Shown here: piece by piece, positions 16,700 to 29,523 of the stretch
Layout of the letters: every line of letters starts with the position of its first letter
Numbering within the stretch: position 1 is the stretch's first letter
Assembly: GCA_026692885.1 (NCBI GenBank)
Contig: JAPLNJ010000850.1
Location: 1 to 31,911, forward strand
Length of the DNA stretch: 31,911 bases
Direction of reading: 5' to 3'
Origin: Planctomycetota bacterium
GTDB lineage: Bacteria; Planctomycetota; Planctomycetia; Pirellulales; Pirellulaceae
Translations under genes and position numbers: made by a program
The notes under the pieces: model-generated
What the model was told of the DNA's origin: nothing
What the model saw: only the letters and a program-made list of their open reading frames with translations
Database searches by the model: none

Positions 16700-18010
16700 C
16701 TACAGGGCGCGGCGGTGGCGACGGCCGCGGGAGCCGAACTTGGGCGGCGACGGAGGGGCGTCGTCGGACGGGGTCTCGCCCGCCGGGGGCGGCGCGGACT
16801 TGTCGAGTTCACGTGCCGATTCGAGACCGCGAATCTCGTCACGCTTCAGCAGCAGGTTGATGCGTTCCTCGATCCGCGTCAACTCGTTGCCTTCCTCCGG
16901 CGTCACCAGGGTGTAGGCGACCCCCTCGGCTCCCATGCGTCCCGTACGGCCGACGCGGTGCACGTAGTCATCGCAGAACATGGGAATATCGAAGTTGATA
17001 ATGTGCGAGATGGCGGTCACGTCGATGCCCCGTCCCACCACGTCAGTGGCCACCAACAAACGCACCTTGCCCTCGCGCACTTTCTTCATGACGCGGTCGC
17101 GCGCCGATTGCTGCATGTCGCCGTGAATGCAATCGACGCTCTTGGTCAGTTTGGACAGCCGGCGGTAGACTCGGTCGGTCCCGCGCTTGGTACGGCAGAA
17201 GATGATGGCCTGCCGCGGCTTCTCACGCATCAACAGCCGGACCAGCAACTCGAACTTACGTTCATGATCGACGGTAAAGTAGTGCTGCTCGATCGTCTCG
17301 ACGGCCAAATGCTGGGAGAAATCGAACGTCTGGGGATTCCGCATGTAGCGTTCCGCCAGGCGGGCGATGGGTGGTGGCAGGGTGGCGCTCAGCAACATCG
17401 TCTGGCGTTCCTGGGGGCAGCGGCGGAGAATCTTCTCGATGTCGGGGCGAAAGCCGATATCCAGCATACGATCGGCCTCGTCCAGCACCACGCATTGCAG
17501 CTTGCTCCACTCCAACGTGCCGCGCGACATGTGATCCAGTACCCGGCCCGGAGTCCCGACGATGATCTCGGCGCCGCGCCGCAGTTTCTCGATCTGTTCG
17601 CGAATCGGCTTGCCGCCGTACACGGCCACACAGTGCACCCGCCGACCGTGGGCCAGTTTGGTCACTTCGTCCCGCACCTGAACCGCCAACTCGCGGGTGG
17701 GCGTCATGATCAATGCCTGCGGTCCGTGCAATTCCTTCCGCGGTTGCAAGCGTTCGAGGATAGGGATCGCAAACGCGGCTGTCTTGCCCGTTCCTGTCTG
17801 GGCTTGGCCGACCAGATCCAGCCCCTGCAGCGCCAGGGGAATCAGCCCCGCCTGGACCAGTGTGGGTTGCGTGTATCCGGCGAGGGCCAGCGCCCCGCGC
17901 ATGGCATCCGAGAGGGGCAGGTCGTCAAATGTCGAGATCGGTTTCGTCACAGTCTGATCGCTCAAGTTCTTCTTCGCTCCATAGATTCCACAGAGTTCCT
18001 GGATGGCCAT
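16700..18010 (-). CDS. DEAD-box ATP-dependent RNA helicase (RhlE-like)
   Basis: This 436-residue RNA helicase would unwind RNA duplexes in ribosome assembly or RNA decay. All motifs are present in order: a Q-motif region ([17 protein letters not shown]), motif I AQTGTGKT, Ia [15 protein letters not shown], motif II DEAD in VLDEADRM, motif III SATLP, and C-terminal [18 protein letters not shown] and [11 protein letters not shown] short Arg/Pro-rich tail follows. The start at 18010 (MAIQELCG) is a judgement: upstream codons look non-conserved, and a TTG nearer to LSDQTVTK is also possible. It is divergent from purF with about 180 bases between starts. Confidence 0.92.
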   Translation of the reverse strand: MAIQELCGIYGAKKNLSDQTVTKPISTFDDLPLSDAMRGALALAGYTQPTLVQAGLIPLALQGLDLVGQAQTGTGKTAAFAIPILERLQPRKELHGPQALIMTPTRELAVQVRDEVTKLAHGRRVHCVAVYGGKPIREQIEKLRRGAEIIVGTPGRVLDHMSRGTLEWSKLQCVVLDEADRMLDIGFRPDIEKILRRCPQERQTMLLSATLPPPIARLAERYMRNPQTFDFSQHLAVETIEQHYFTVDHERKFELLVRLLMREKPRQAIIFCRTKRGTDRVYRRLSKLTKSVDCIHGDMQQSARDRVMKKVREGKVRLLVATDVVGRGIDVTAISHIINFDIPMFCDDYVHRVGRTGRMGAEGVAYTLVTPEEGNELTRIEERINLLLKRDEIRGLESARELDKSAPPPAGETPSDDAPPSPPKFGSRGRRHRRAL

Positions 18011-18187
18011 AACCGTAACACCTGGAATAGCTTTCGTCAACTCCACGTCTCGCAATCGCGGGTGGCAGCCCGTCAGCGGTTGAGAACTGACCCGGCTGCC
18101 CCTACAATGCAAACCTTCGGGTGGAAGCCGAAACGGAACTGCGGTGCGAGAGCAGAAGGGGCCGACGCTACGGCGTCAGAGTATGAC

Positions 18188-19795
18188 ATGAGCGAGCTTA
18201 ATCACGAATGCGGCATCGTCGCCGTCTATCATCTGCCGTCGGAAAAGCCTAGTCCGCTGTGTCCGCCGGAAGGTCCAGAGCAGGTGTCCCGGCTGGTGCC
18301 GCGGATGCTGCTGGATATTCAGAACCGCGGCCAACTGGCTGCGGGAATCACCTCGTACAATCCCGACCGCGATCAACTGATCGACACCTACAAGGACGTC
18401 GGCTCCGTGACGGAAGTGTTCCGGCTGTCGCACCGGCTCAAGTGTGAATCGTTGATGCTGGAGAACGCTGGCCGGGCCGCAATCGGCCACGTGCGGTACG
18501 CGACCTGCGGCCAGGAAGACCGCAGCTATGCACAGCCGTTCGAGCGACATCATCTACAGAAACACAAGTGGTTCAGCTTCGGTTTTAACGGCCAACTGGC
18601 CAACTATCAGGAACTGCGGAACAAGTTGCTCAGCGATGCCGATCACCATCTGGCACGCAAGACGGACACCGAAATCATCATGCACGAGATCAGCCGGGAG
18701 CTGTCCGGAGATCAACGGCCGCGGCTGATCGAGATGATGCACAACGTGAATCAACGTTTTGACGGTGCCTACAGCCTGGTGTATCTGAACGCCTGCGGCG
18801 AAATGTTGGTGGCCCGCGATCCATTAGGCCTCAAACCGTTGTGCTACGCCAAGGAAGGGCCGCTGTTTGCTGCCGCCAGCGAGAGTGTGGCCCTGCTGAA
18901 TCTGGGGTTCCAGGCCGAGAACATCAAGTCGTTGCTGCCGGGGCAAGCCATCACGATCGTCGATGGCCGGTTCGAAATCGAGCCGTTCTGTGCCTCCTCC
19001 CGCCGAGCCCATTGCTTCTTTGAGTGGATTTACTTTGCCAACGTGGCCAGTACCCTGGACGAACGTAGCGTGTACGTCTCGCGCACGGCGTTGGGCGTGG
19101 AACTGGCGCGGCTGGAAATCAAGGACGGCCGGGTGCCCTTGGGCCAGGAGACGATTGTGGTGCCGGTGCCGGACACCAGCAAAGCGGCGGCCGATTCGAT
19201 GGCGTTCGAGTTGGGGATCCCCTCGATGGAGGGCCTGATCCGCAATCGCTATGCAGGCCGGACATTCATTGAGGGAGGCGTGGGCCGAGAGCAAAAAGCT
19301 GCCGCCAAGTACACGCCCCTGCGCGAAGTGCTGGAGAACCGCATCGTGTTCCTGGTCGAGGACTCGATTGTGCGTTCGACCACGATGAAGGTCCTGCTGC
19401 ATCGGCTCCGTGAACTGGGAGGCGCCAAGGAGATCCACGTCCGCGTTGCCTGCCCACCGATCATCGCCCCGTGCTTCTACGGTATCGATATGTCGACCAT
19501 CGACGAGTTGTTCGCGCCCAAGTTCCTCAAAGGTGGCGAACTGACCGACGAGATCCAGACGCAGATGGCCGAAACACTCGGCGCCGACTCGTTGCGTTAT
19601 CTGCCTGTCGAATCCGTGGCGCGGGCCATCGGCTACGACAGCGACCAATTGTGCCAGGCCTGCATCACGGGCGCCTATCCGACACCTTGCGGTCAGCAAC
19701 TGTATCAGCTCGCGTTGAAGAACTCGCGGGACGGAAACGGCGCCCTCCGCACGTACGAGTGCCAGGGTGCGACAGCCGGTGCGGTGAGGCGTTAG
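18188..19795 (+). CDS. purF: Amidophosphoribosyltransferase (class with 4Fe-4S cluster)
   Basis: This 535-residue enzyme performs the first step of purine synthesis, transferring glutamine amide nitrogen to PRPP. The N-terminal glutamine hydrolase nucleophile is Cys8 ([10 protein letters not shown]), exposed after removal of a seven-residue propeptide. The PRPP loop reads [12 protein letters not shown] (near 388-398). Four cysteines sit where the Bacillus-type enzyme binds its 4Fe-4S cluster: Cys276 (HCFFEWIYF), Cys429 (PCFYGID), Cys489 and Cys492 (CQAC). The ATG at 18188 is chosen because the much longer open frame upstream is only the complement of the helicase gene. Somewhat longer than typical PurF, with an insert after residue 20. 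Confidence 0.9.
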   Translation: MSELNHECGIVAVYHLPSEKPSPLCPPEGPEQVSRLVPRMLLDIQNRGQLAAGITSYNPDRDQLIDTYKDVGSVTEVFRLSHRLKCESLMLENAGRAAIGHVRYATCGQEDRSYAQPFERHHLQKHKWFSFGFNGQLANYQELRNKLLSDADHHLARKTDTEIIMHEISRELSGDQRPRLIEMMHNVNQRFDGAYSLVYLNACGEMLVARDPLGLKPLCYAKEGPLFAAASESVALLNLGFQAENIKSLLPGQAITIVDGRFEIEPFCASSRRAHCFFEWIYFANVASTLDERSVYVSRTALGVELARLEIKDGRVPLGQETIVVPVPDTSKAAADSMAFELGIPSMEGLIRNRYAGRTFIEGGVGREQKAAAKYTPLREVLENRIVFLVEDSIVRSTTMKVLLHRLRELGGAKEIHVRVACPPIIAPCFYGIDMSTIDELFAPKFLKGGELTDEIQTQMAETLGADSLRYLPVESVARAIGYDSDQLCQACITGAYPTPCGQQLYQLALKNSRDGNGALRTYECQGATAGAVRR

Positions 19796-19828
19796 GGACC
19801 ACTACTGTGAACATCTTCACGCCTCTCT

Positions 19829-19853
19829 CGTTCCCACGCTCCGCGTGGGAACG
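19829..19853. terminator. Palindromic repeat, possible terminator of purF
   Basis: CGTTCCCACG-CTCCG-CGTGGGAACG forms a perfect 10-bp stem with a 5-base loop, 34 bases after the purF stop. This sequence is a widespread dispersed bacterial repeat (its translation contains SFPRSAWER). It has no T-run, so a terminator role is inferred from position. A second small palindromic stretch, GACGC/GCGTC, follows. Confidence 0.55.
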
Positions 19854-19940
19854 CAAGTGTTTTGACGCTCCGCGTCGTCTGCCCAGGGACGTAGAGCGTC
19901 CGTGGCTTGACTTTTGCCCGAGCTGGCCCACGACATCAGC

Positions 19941-20585
19941 ATGACCCCCTTTGACTTTCAGCCGCACACACGGATCGTCTTCGGCGCCGGCAAGCTCGAC
20001 CTGTTGGGCGACCTGGCCAGCCAGTTCGGTGCGCGCCGCGCCATGGTCGTCAGCGATCCCGGCGTGATTGCGGCGGGGCACACACCGCGCGGCATCGCCT
20101 CGTTGCAGGCTACCGGCCTGGAGGTTTGCCTGTTCGATCAGGTGCGTGAGAACCCCAGTACCGAGGATGTGGACTTAGGGGTCGCGTTCGCGCGGCGTCA
20201 TCAGCCGGATCTGTTGGTCGGTCTGGGCGGCGGCAGCTCGCTGGACTGCGCCAAAGGCATCAACTTCCTGGTCACCAATGGCGGGCGGATGCAGGACTAC
20301 TGGGGCGTGGGCAAGGCCCGCCAGCCGATGCTGCCCATGATCGGGGTGCCGACGACCGCCGGGACCGGCAGCGAGGCCCAGTCGTTTGCGCTGATCTCCG
20401 ACGCGACGACCCACACGAAAATGGCGTGTGGCGACGCGAAAGCCGCCTGCCGCATCGCGCTGCTGGATCCGGATCGTCTGCCCGAGTTGGCTGCCGACGC
20501 CGCCCGCCAATGGACCGGAACCTTCAATCCCCGTCCGGCCCGTGAAGCGGACTTCGCGGCCATCTACCGCCAGGCGTTCGCTTAA
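19941..20585 (+). pseudogene. Iron-containing alcohol dehydrogenase lacking the metal-binding domain
   Basis: The 214 codons start as a normal Fe-[13 protein letters not shown], the NAD-binding [13 protein letters not shown] and [18 protein letters not shown], running to LLDPDRL. Family members then have about 150-160 residues with the Asp and three His that hold iron. Here LLDPDRL is joined in frame to [19 protein letters not shown], the usual C-terminal end of these enzymes. The join lies near 20480. The reading frame is intact, so the protein may be made, but it cannot bind iron in the normal way and is likely non-functional. The ATG at 19941 starts where similarity begins. Confidence 0.8.
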
Positions 20586-20624
20586 GTCCCAGGCTGGGCC
20601 GCGAATAACCCGGCCGACATAGGG

Positions 20625-20743
20625 CTTTGAAGTTGCGCGCAGCCGAATTCTGAGAATTCGGGGGGCATGGGAGCCAACGACCACCGCAGCCTCCGAATTC
20701 TCACGAATTCGGCTACTCCCCGTCAAGATGCGCAACTTCAAAG
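20625..20743. repeat. Family D palindromic element
   Basis: Perfect 14-bp terminal inverted repeats, CTTTGAAGTTGCGC (20625-20638) and its complement (20730-20743), enclose two further facing palindromic blocks containing CCGAATTCT...GAATTCGG. A matching solo arm lies at 13634-13653. It sits between the Fe-ADH remnant and the DUF262 island. Confidence 0.8.
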
Positions 20744-20817
20744 ACCAGGGGCATGGGGCGTTTTGCAGGAGCGGTTAACGGGCTAGAATGCGGCCAAAAG
20801 GAACTCACGGATTCATG

Positions 20818-20983
20818 AACAGAGAAACGCAGGGACTGTTGTTTCCGGACGTTGGCGATGAGCCTCGTGTCTCGGACGCGGCATCCTCGACCTTCGTCAG
20901 CAACCTGCGATTGATTCGACCTGTTGCGACGTTTGCGGCGAGTCAAGCCAAGACCGTCACCTCGTCCGTAGCGGCAAATCGGG
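20818..20983 (+). pseudogene. Possible N-terminal remnant of a lost gene (methyltransferase-like?)
   Basis: After AAGGAA the ATG at 20815-20817 region opens MNRETQGLLFPDVGDEP, then STFVSNLRL, which looks like a genuine protein start rather than shadow sequence. I recall similar beginnings in planctomycete DNA methyltransferases, but that is uncertain. The protein-like text ends before the convergent HEPN gene begins on the other strand (20984), and the open frame beyond is just the complement of that gene. Confidence 0.35.
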
Positions 20984-21640
20984 TTAGACGGCCTGTGGGG
21001 TGCTTCGAAAAGCTCCAAGGTTCGCGCAATTGTCTATTTGATTGTAGAAGTCTTGCATCATGCCCAGGATTTCTTCGTGAAGCGAAACGTACTCGTCGAA
21101 ATCTACCAGCAAGTACTGTCCATGGGCAATCTGATTCCGATTCTTGAGGAGCTTTTCATCCAACAGCTTTTCTTTCGTGGAAAACCTAGAGTAATCTAGG
21201 CCCAACCTGAGAACGATTTCGCGAAAGACTTCCGACTTGAGGTTAGACTTCGTGTTCACCCCGGACTCCCAGTCCAGGCGGCTTCTTACCGGCATTTCAG
21301 CTCGAAAGAAGTCCACAATATCGAGGCACGGCTGTATTTTGCTTGTTCCCTCTGCGGCCCGCACCAAGCCTGAAATGGCCATGGCTAAGAAATGCGGCGA
21401 TAGCTCCTCATTCCTCAGTCTCCGCCGTGCGACGTATTCAAGGTAGAACCGGCTGATTTGCCGTATGAATCCCTCCCAGTGCGCGTACAGCAATGTAATC
21501 GCGGCCCTAATGTGAAGATCGCAGCTATGCGTTTTCTCGTTGGCGATGACTAATGTCTTTAGACTGTGGAGTTCCTTCTTTCGCCATGCGAACTCGCCCG
21601 ACATTACGTCCTCCAACTCGCTCAGCGTTCGAATGCTCAT
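20984..21640 (-). CDS. HEPN-domain nuclease, MAE_28990/MAE_18760-like
   Basis: The 218-residue all-helical protein belongs by appearance to the HEPN superfamily of RNases used in toxin-antitoxin and abortive-infection systems. The diagnostic R-x4-H motif is RNQIAH (Arg168, His173) in KNRNQIAHGQY, close to the C-terminus as expected. An N-terminal helix pair includes LLYAHWEGFIRQ, common in this subgroup. The ATG at 21640 overlaps the DUF262 stop in an ATGA, so the pair is translationally coupled; a longer in-frame start upstream would lie within the DUF262 gene. The composition is visibly more AT-rich than in the surrounding genes, suggesting transfer. Confidence 0.8.
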   Translation of the reverse strand: MSIRTLSELEDVMSGEFAWRKKELHSLKTLVIANEKTHSCDLHIRAAITLLYAHWEGFIRQISRFYLEYVARRRLRNEELSPHFLAMAISGLVRAAEGTSKIQPCLDIVDFFRAEMPVRSRLDWESGVNTKSNLKSEVFREIVLRLGLDYSRFSTKEKLLDEKLLKNRNQIAHGQYLLVDFDEYVSLHEEILGMMQDFYNQIDNCANLGAFRSTPQAV

Positions 21641-22734
21641 TGCGCGAATAGCTTCCTGCCCATAGGGACAATCCGAGGGATGCGAACTGACGCGCGGACC
21701 CCAGAGCCGGAGTTGTTCTGGAATAACTCGGCATCCCAAATGCCTTTAATTTTTTCAGTTAGTCCATCGATCGGCTTGAGCGATCCATCGGCTTGGGTGT
21801 TGAAACCTATGCCCAGTGCCACCACTTCAAAACAAGCGATTGAAAATGCGCCAAGAAACCTGTTCTTGACCTTGCTGAACCGCCTAAAGGCATCATCTTG
21901 GAGTTCGCGATTGATTGCCTGAAATGTTTCTCGAAAGGCGCGAGTTTCGATCTCGCGGCGCTCCGGTCCTAGGGAAAAAAGCGTTTCTAGCTTGTCATTC
22001 AGGAAATCACCAATATCGCCAACTTCGCCTAGTTGTTTCTCCGGGAACGTGCGAAACGTCAAGAATCTGGTGACCAACTCCATGGGGTATTGCTCTTGAA
22101 CCGGCCCTTCTGGCAGCGCTATGGCACTGGAGAAATCGCCGTCTTTGGACAAGTCCCTAATCCAGTCATACAGGGATGGGTACGCCATGATCATTAAGCA
22201 GTTACGCACCTCCTGCGGCTCTAGCACTGTTCCGCCTGTATTCAGACGCATGAAAAGCTCGTACTTGGACTTATCGTTGCTTTCCTTTAAGACGATCTTC
22301 ATGTCGACTTTGGCTCGTTTGACGTAGAGCTGCTGCTGCTTCGTAAACGGATCGTCGCCGCTCCATGTTTTTCCTCCGAGAGATGGCAGGAACTTTGTCT
22401 TCTCAAGAACGAGAGGTGATACCTTCTTGCTTTTTTCGTCCAGGTACTCCCCCAGGAACTGGAAGATTGTGGAAAGACGCTGCACTCCATCCACAACGTC
22501 CCAGACGCCATCCTCTCTTTGCGCTACAAATATGGGTGGTACTGGTATTCCCAAAAGTATTGACTCGATGAGCCGTGTTTTTTGAGCGGCGGTCCATCGG
22601 TAAACTCGCTGGAATTCTGGGTGGATATCAAGCTCACCGTCACGGTACAGGTTAAGCAGTTCTCCAACTGACATGGGGTAGGAGTCTGTCTTGATCTGGG
22701 CGCTTTCCTTCAGGATCTCATCTTGCAATGTCAT
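21637..22734 (-). CDS. DUF262 (GmrSD N-terminal-like) protein
   Basis: The 365-residue protein carries a DUF262 domain, the ParB-like NTPase or sensor part of GmrS/GmrD type IV restriction enzymes. Visible hallmarks are PEFQRVYRWT (39-48), LLGIPVPPIF, and VVDGVQRLSTIFQF, where DGVQR (82-86) replaces the usual DGQQR; RLNTGGTVLEPQEVRN follows. No HNH/DUF1524 nuclease domain follows; instead the HEPN gene is coupled downstream. The start at 22734 is favoured by GAGGA eight bases upstream; an in-frame ATG 12 codons earlier (22770) is possible. Together with the HEPN gene this makes a likely two-gene defence module. Confidence 0.82.
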   Translation of the reverse strand: MTLQDEILKESAQIKTDSYPMSVGELLNLYRDGELDIHPEFQRVYRWTAAQKTRLIESILLGIPVPPIFVAQREDGVWDVVDGVQRLSTIFQFLGEYLDEKSKKVSPLVLEKTKFLPSLGGKTWSGDDPFTKQQQLYVKRAKVDMKIVLKESNDKSKYELFMRLNTGGTVLEPQEVRNCLMIMAYPSLYDWIRDLSKDGDFSSAIALPEGPVQEQYPMELVTRFLTFRTFPEKQLGEVGDIGDFLNDKLETLFSLGPERREIETRAFRETFQAINRELQDDAFRRFSKVKNRFLGAFSIACFEVVALGIGFNTQADGSLKPIDGLTEKIKGIWDAELFQNNSGSGVRASVRIPRIVPMGRKLFAQ

Positions 22735-22879
22735 GGAGTGATGTCCTCGCTCTTGCTGGTTTGAGTCCATGAATGCTTGACGCTATCTATGGATTTGCCG
22801 TGTTCTGTTGCCGCTGACAGCATGGAAAGCGGCCGGCGTCTTTGTGGCGTTTTGCATTCTAGCACACTCCAGGAAGGGA

Positions 22880-23025
22880 ATCACTACCCGTATCTACTTC
22901 CGCCCAAGCCAATCGACCGCTACGAGATTCAAGTTCGCTACAGCAACGGCGATCTGATCTCGGGGACCTTCCGCGACAAAAACCGCGCGATCGAATTCCT
23001 GCAAACCTATGAACTCGCCGGTTGA
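22880..23025 (+). pseudogene. Possible C-terminal remnant of a gene interrupted or lost here
   Basis: An open stretch to the stop at 23023-23025 encodes KPIDRYEIQVRYSNGD and RDKNRAIEFLQTY, convincing protein text. The codons before about 22880 are not protein-like, and no ribosome site precedes them, so only a C-terminal scrap remains. It is on the same strand as the N-terminal scrap before 20984, with the DUF262/HEPN pair in between. A complete small gene starting at 22777 is the alternative. Confidence 0.35.
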
Positions 23026-23106
23026 TGCTGGAACGAACCGGTGCTGGCTTGCCGGGATTTCGTGGAGAATGCCTTGGCTGGCGCGGATTATACAGGCGTG
23101 GTGGGC

Positions 23107-23141
23107 TTGAGTTTATTAACCTGCTAGGTTAAAAAACTCAA
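23107..23141. promoter_or_regulatory. 35-bp near-perfect palindrome at the start of the DUF4143 ATPase gene
   Basis: Arms of 16 bases (23107-23122 and 23126-23141) pair with one mismatch around a GCT spacer; the inner part is TTAACCT-GCT-AGGTTAA. It ends two bases before the ATG at 23144, in the place of a ribosome site. It is AT-rich in a GC-rich genome. An operator for self-repression or an mRNA hairpin hiding the start codon both fit. Confidence 0.75.
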
Positions 23142-23143
23142 TT

Positions 23144-24325
23144 ATGCGTTACCTTCGACGAGACCTGGAATCGCAGCTGACCGTGGCTGCGACAAGCTTT
23201 CCCGCCGTCGTGTTGACCGGACCGCGGCGGGCGGGGAAGACGTGCTTGTTGCGGCACCTCTTTCCGCACGCCAGCTATCACTTGTTTGAGGATCCGGACA
23301 TCGTGGCCCGCTTCCGGCAGGACCCGCAAGGGTTCCTGGACGACTTGCGTTTGCCGGCCATCCTGGACGAGATTCAGAAAGTCCCCGATGTCTTCAACTT
23401 CGTGCGCAGCCGGATCGACCGTGCGCCCCGGCGTACAGGCCAATGGTTTCTCACAGGTTCGCAGGAAGCCGGCTTGATGCGCAACGTCAGCGAGTCCATG
23501 GCGGGGCGGGCCGCGCTCCTGCAACTTTGGCCGATGTCGGCTCGTGAGACGACAAAAGCCGGCCTCTTGCGGGGCGGGTATCCTGAAGTGCTGGCGCGGC
23601 CCAGGACGGCATCGCTTTGGTTCAGTTCCTATCTGCAGACCTACCTGGAACGCGACGTGCGGGCTGTGACGGCGGTCCAGGATCTCGCGACGTTTCGCCG
23701 CTTCCTGGCGCTGGTGGCCAGCCGGCACGGGCAGATCCTGAACAAGTCCGATTTGGCCGCTCCGTTGGGGATGAGCGTGCCGGGAATCGGACGCTGGCTG
23801 GACATCCTCGAAACAACCGCGCAGGTGTTGATCGTGCCGCCCTACTTCGAGAACCTGGGCAAACGGCTGATCAAGTCCCCCAAGGTGTACCTTGCGGATT
23901 CCGGCTTGGCTTGCCACCTGTTGGGCATCGAAACCGAGGTGGAACTGAAGAAGTCGCCTTTCCTGGGTGCGTTGTTCGAGGGCTTTTTGGCGGCCGAAAT
24001 CGTCAAGGCCCAGGTCAATGCCGGTCAGCGGAGAGAGTTATATCACTTCCGCGACCAGCAGGGGCTGGAGGTGGACTTCGCCATGCCCGTCAAGGGCGGC
24101 GGCCTGCGGCTGATCGAGGCCAAGGCGACTCGCACCGTGACGCCCGGAATGGCCCAGCCGATGCGACGTCTGGCCGAGGCCTGGAACCAGCGCGAGGGCC
24201 CCCACGGCGTTGTGGAAATGTGGCTGGTACATCAGGCCCCGCGCGCCGGCATATCCTCGCGGGCCCTCGCCCCCGGCGTTCAGACGCTCGCGTGGCAGGA
24301 GTTCGTTCTCCAAGTACTCCCTTGA
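23144..24325 (+). CDS. AAA ATPase with C-terminal DUF4143 (PD-(D/E)xK-like) domain
   Basis: The 393 residues begin with an AAA domain: Walker A GPRRAGKT (26-33), Walker B ILDEIQ (Asp75, Glu76) and sensor FLTGSQEAGLM. A linker follows (GYPEVL, YLQTYLERDV), then a winged-helix-like part (LGMSVPGIGRWLDIL) and a C-terminal DUF4143 domain with VDFAMP ... LIEAKA, an Asp-x(n)-Glu-x-Lys pattern like a nuclease core. The family is common and mobile in bacteria and archaea, often as lone genes; its role is not settled. No SD sequence is visible because the palindrome occupies that position. Confidence 0.88.
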   Translation: MRYLRRDLESQLTVAATSFPAVVLTGPRRAGKTCLLRHLFPHASYHLFEDPDIVARFRQDPQGFLDDLRLPAILDEIQKVPDVFNFVRSRIDRAPRRTGQWFLTGSQEAGLMRNVSESMAGRAALLQLWPMSARETTKAGLLRGGYPEVLARPRTASLWFSSYLQTYLERDVRAVTAVQDLATFRRFLALVASRHGQILNKSDLAAPLGMSVPGIGRWLDILETTAQVLIVPPYFENLGKRLIKSPKVYLADSGLACHLLGIETEVELKKSPFLGALFEGFLAAEIVKAQVNAGQRRELYHFRDQQGLEVDFAMPVKGGGLRLIEAKATRTVTPGMAQPMRRLAEAWNQREGPHGVVEMWLVHQAPRAGISSRALAPGVQTLAWQEFVLQVLP

Positions 24326-24433
24326 GATCCCCGTAAATCAAGGAACAAGTCGGTGGATTGACTCGTCTTGAAGTTGCGTTACATTCGAATCAATTCGGCT
24401 TGGTCCAGGCCGGCCCGACGCCGAGGTGCTGGG

Positions 24434-24565
24434 CAACGCCGTTAAGAATTTTGATGCGGGCAAGAACCGGCACGTACGTCGTAGCCGAAATCGTCAGACT
24501 TCGGGGATTCACGCCAAACACCCGAATTCTGGCGAATTCTGCCACCAAGATTCTTGACGGCGTTG
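24434..24565. repeat. Family B palindromic element, copy 2 (132 bp)
   Basis: It has the same length and order as the copy at 7399-7530, with scattered substitutions; the terminal inverted repeats CAACGCCGTTAAGAAT / ATTCTTGACGGCGTTG are well kept. It lies between the ATPase and the sensor kinase, about 70 bases before the kinase start, and occupies most of the 312-base gap there. Confidence 0.88.
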
Positions 24566-24637
24566 GGTGCTGGGGTGGAAAGAAGGACTTCTTGAAAGAA
24601 CATCTTCCGAACAGGAGATCTTTCGGACGGGAGCGAG

Positions 24638-29302
<4,665 letters not shown>

Positions 29303-29523
29303 CAAGGGCCTGTCACGGCAAAATCGCGGGCTCCACCGAGGCAAACACGGAGAGGGCCTAACTTTGCTCTGCGCGGACAGTTACGGATCATTGGCAGCGG
29401 CTAAATGACGCTGTACAATTGGGCCGTGACAGTAGTTCCAAGTTCGGAATGCGACGGAACTCGTGAGCGGACCGGGCTGAAGCCCGCGCTGCGAGTGATG
29501 TCCGCCCACCTGGAGATTCTGCG
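29303..29523. other. Short intergenic region before the beta-propeller gene
   Basis: No gene is present. A small hairpin CGGGCT-GAA-GCCCG lies near 29473, and GGAG is close before the ATG at 29524. No clear promoter could be called. Confidence 0.3.

Noticed and set aside
16691..18187. Upstream extension of the purF frame by almost 500 codons.
   Set aside because: The extension is the exact complement of the helicase gene; PurF similarity begins at the ATG at 18188 with the conserved catalytic Cys.
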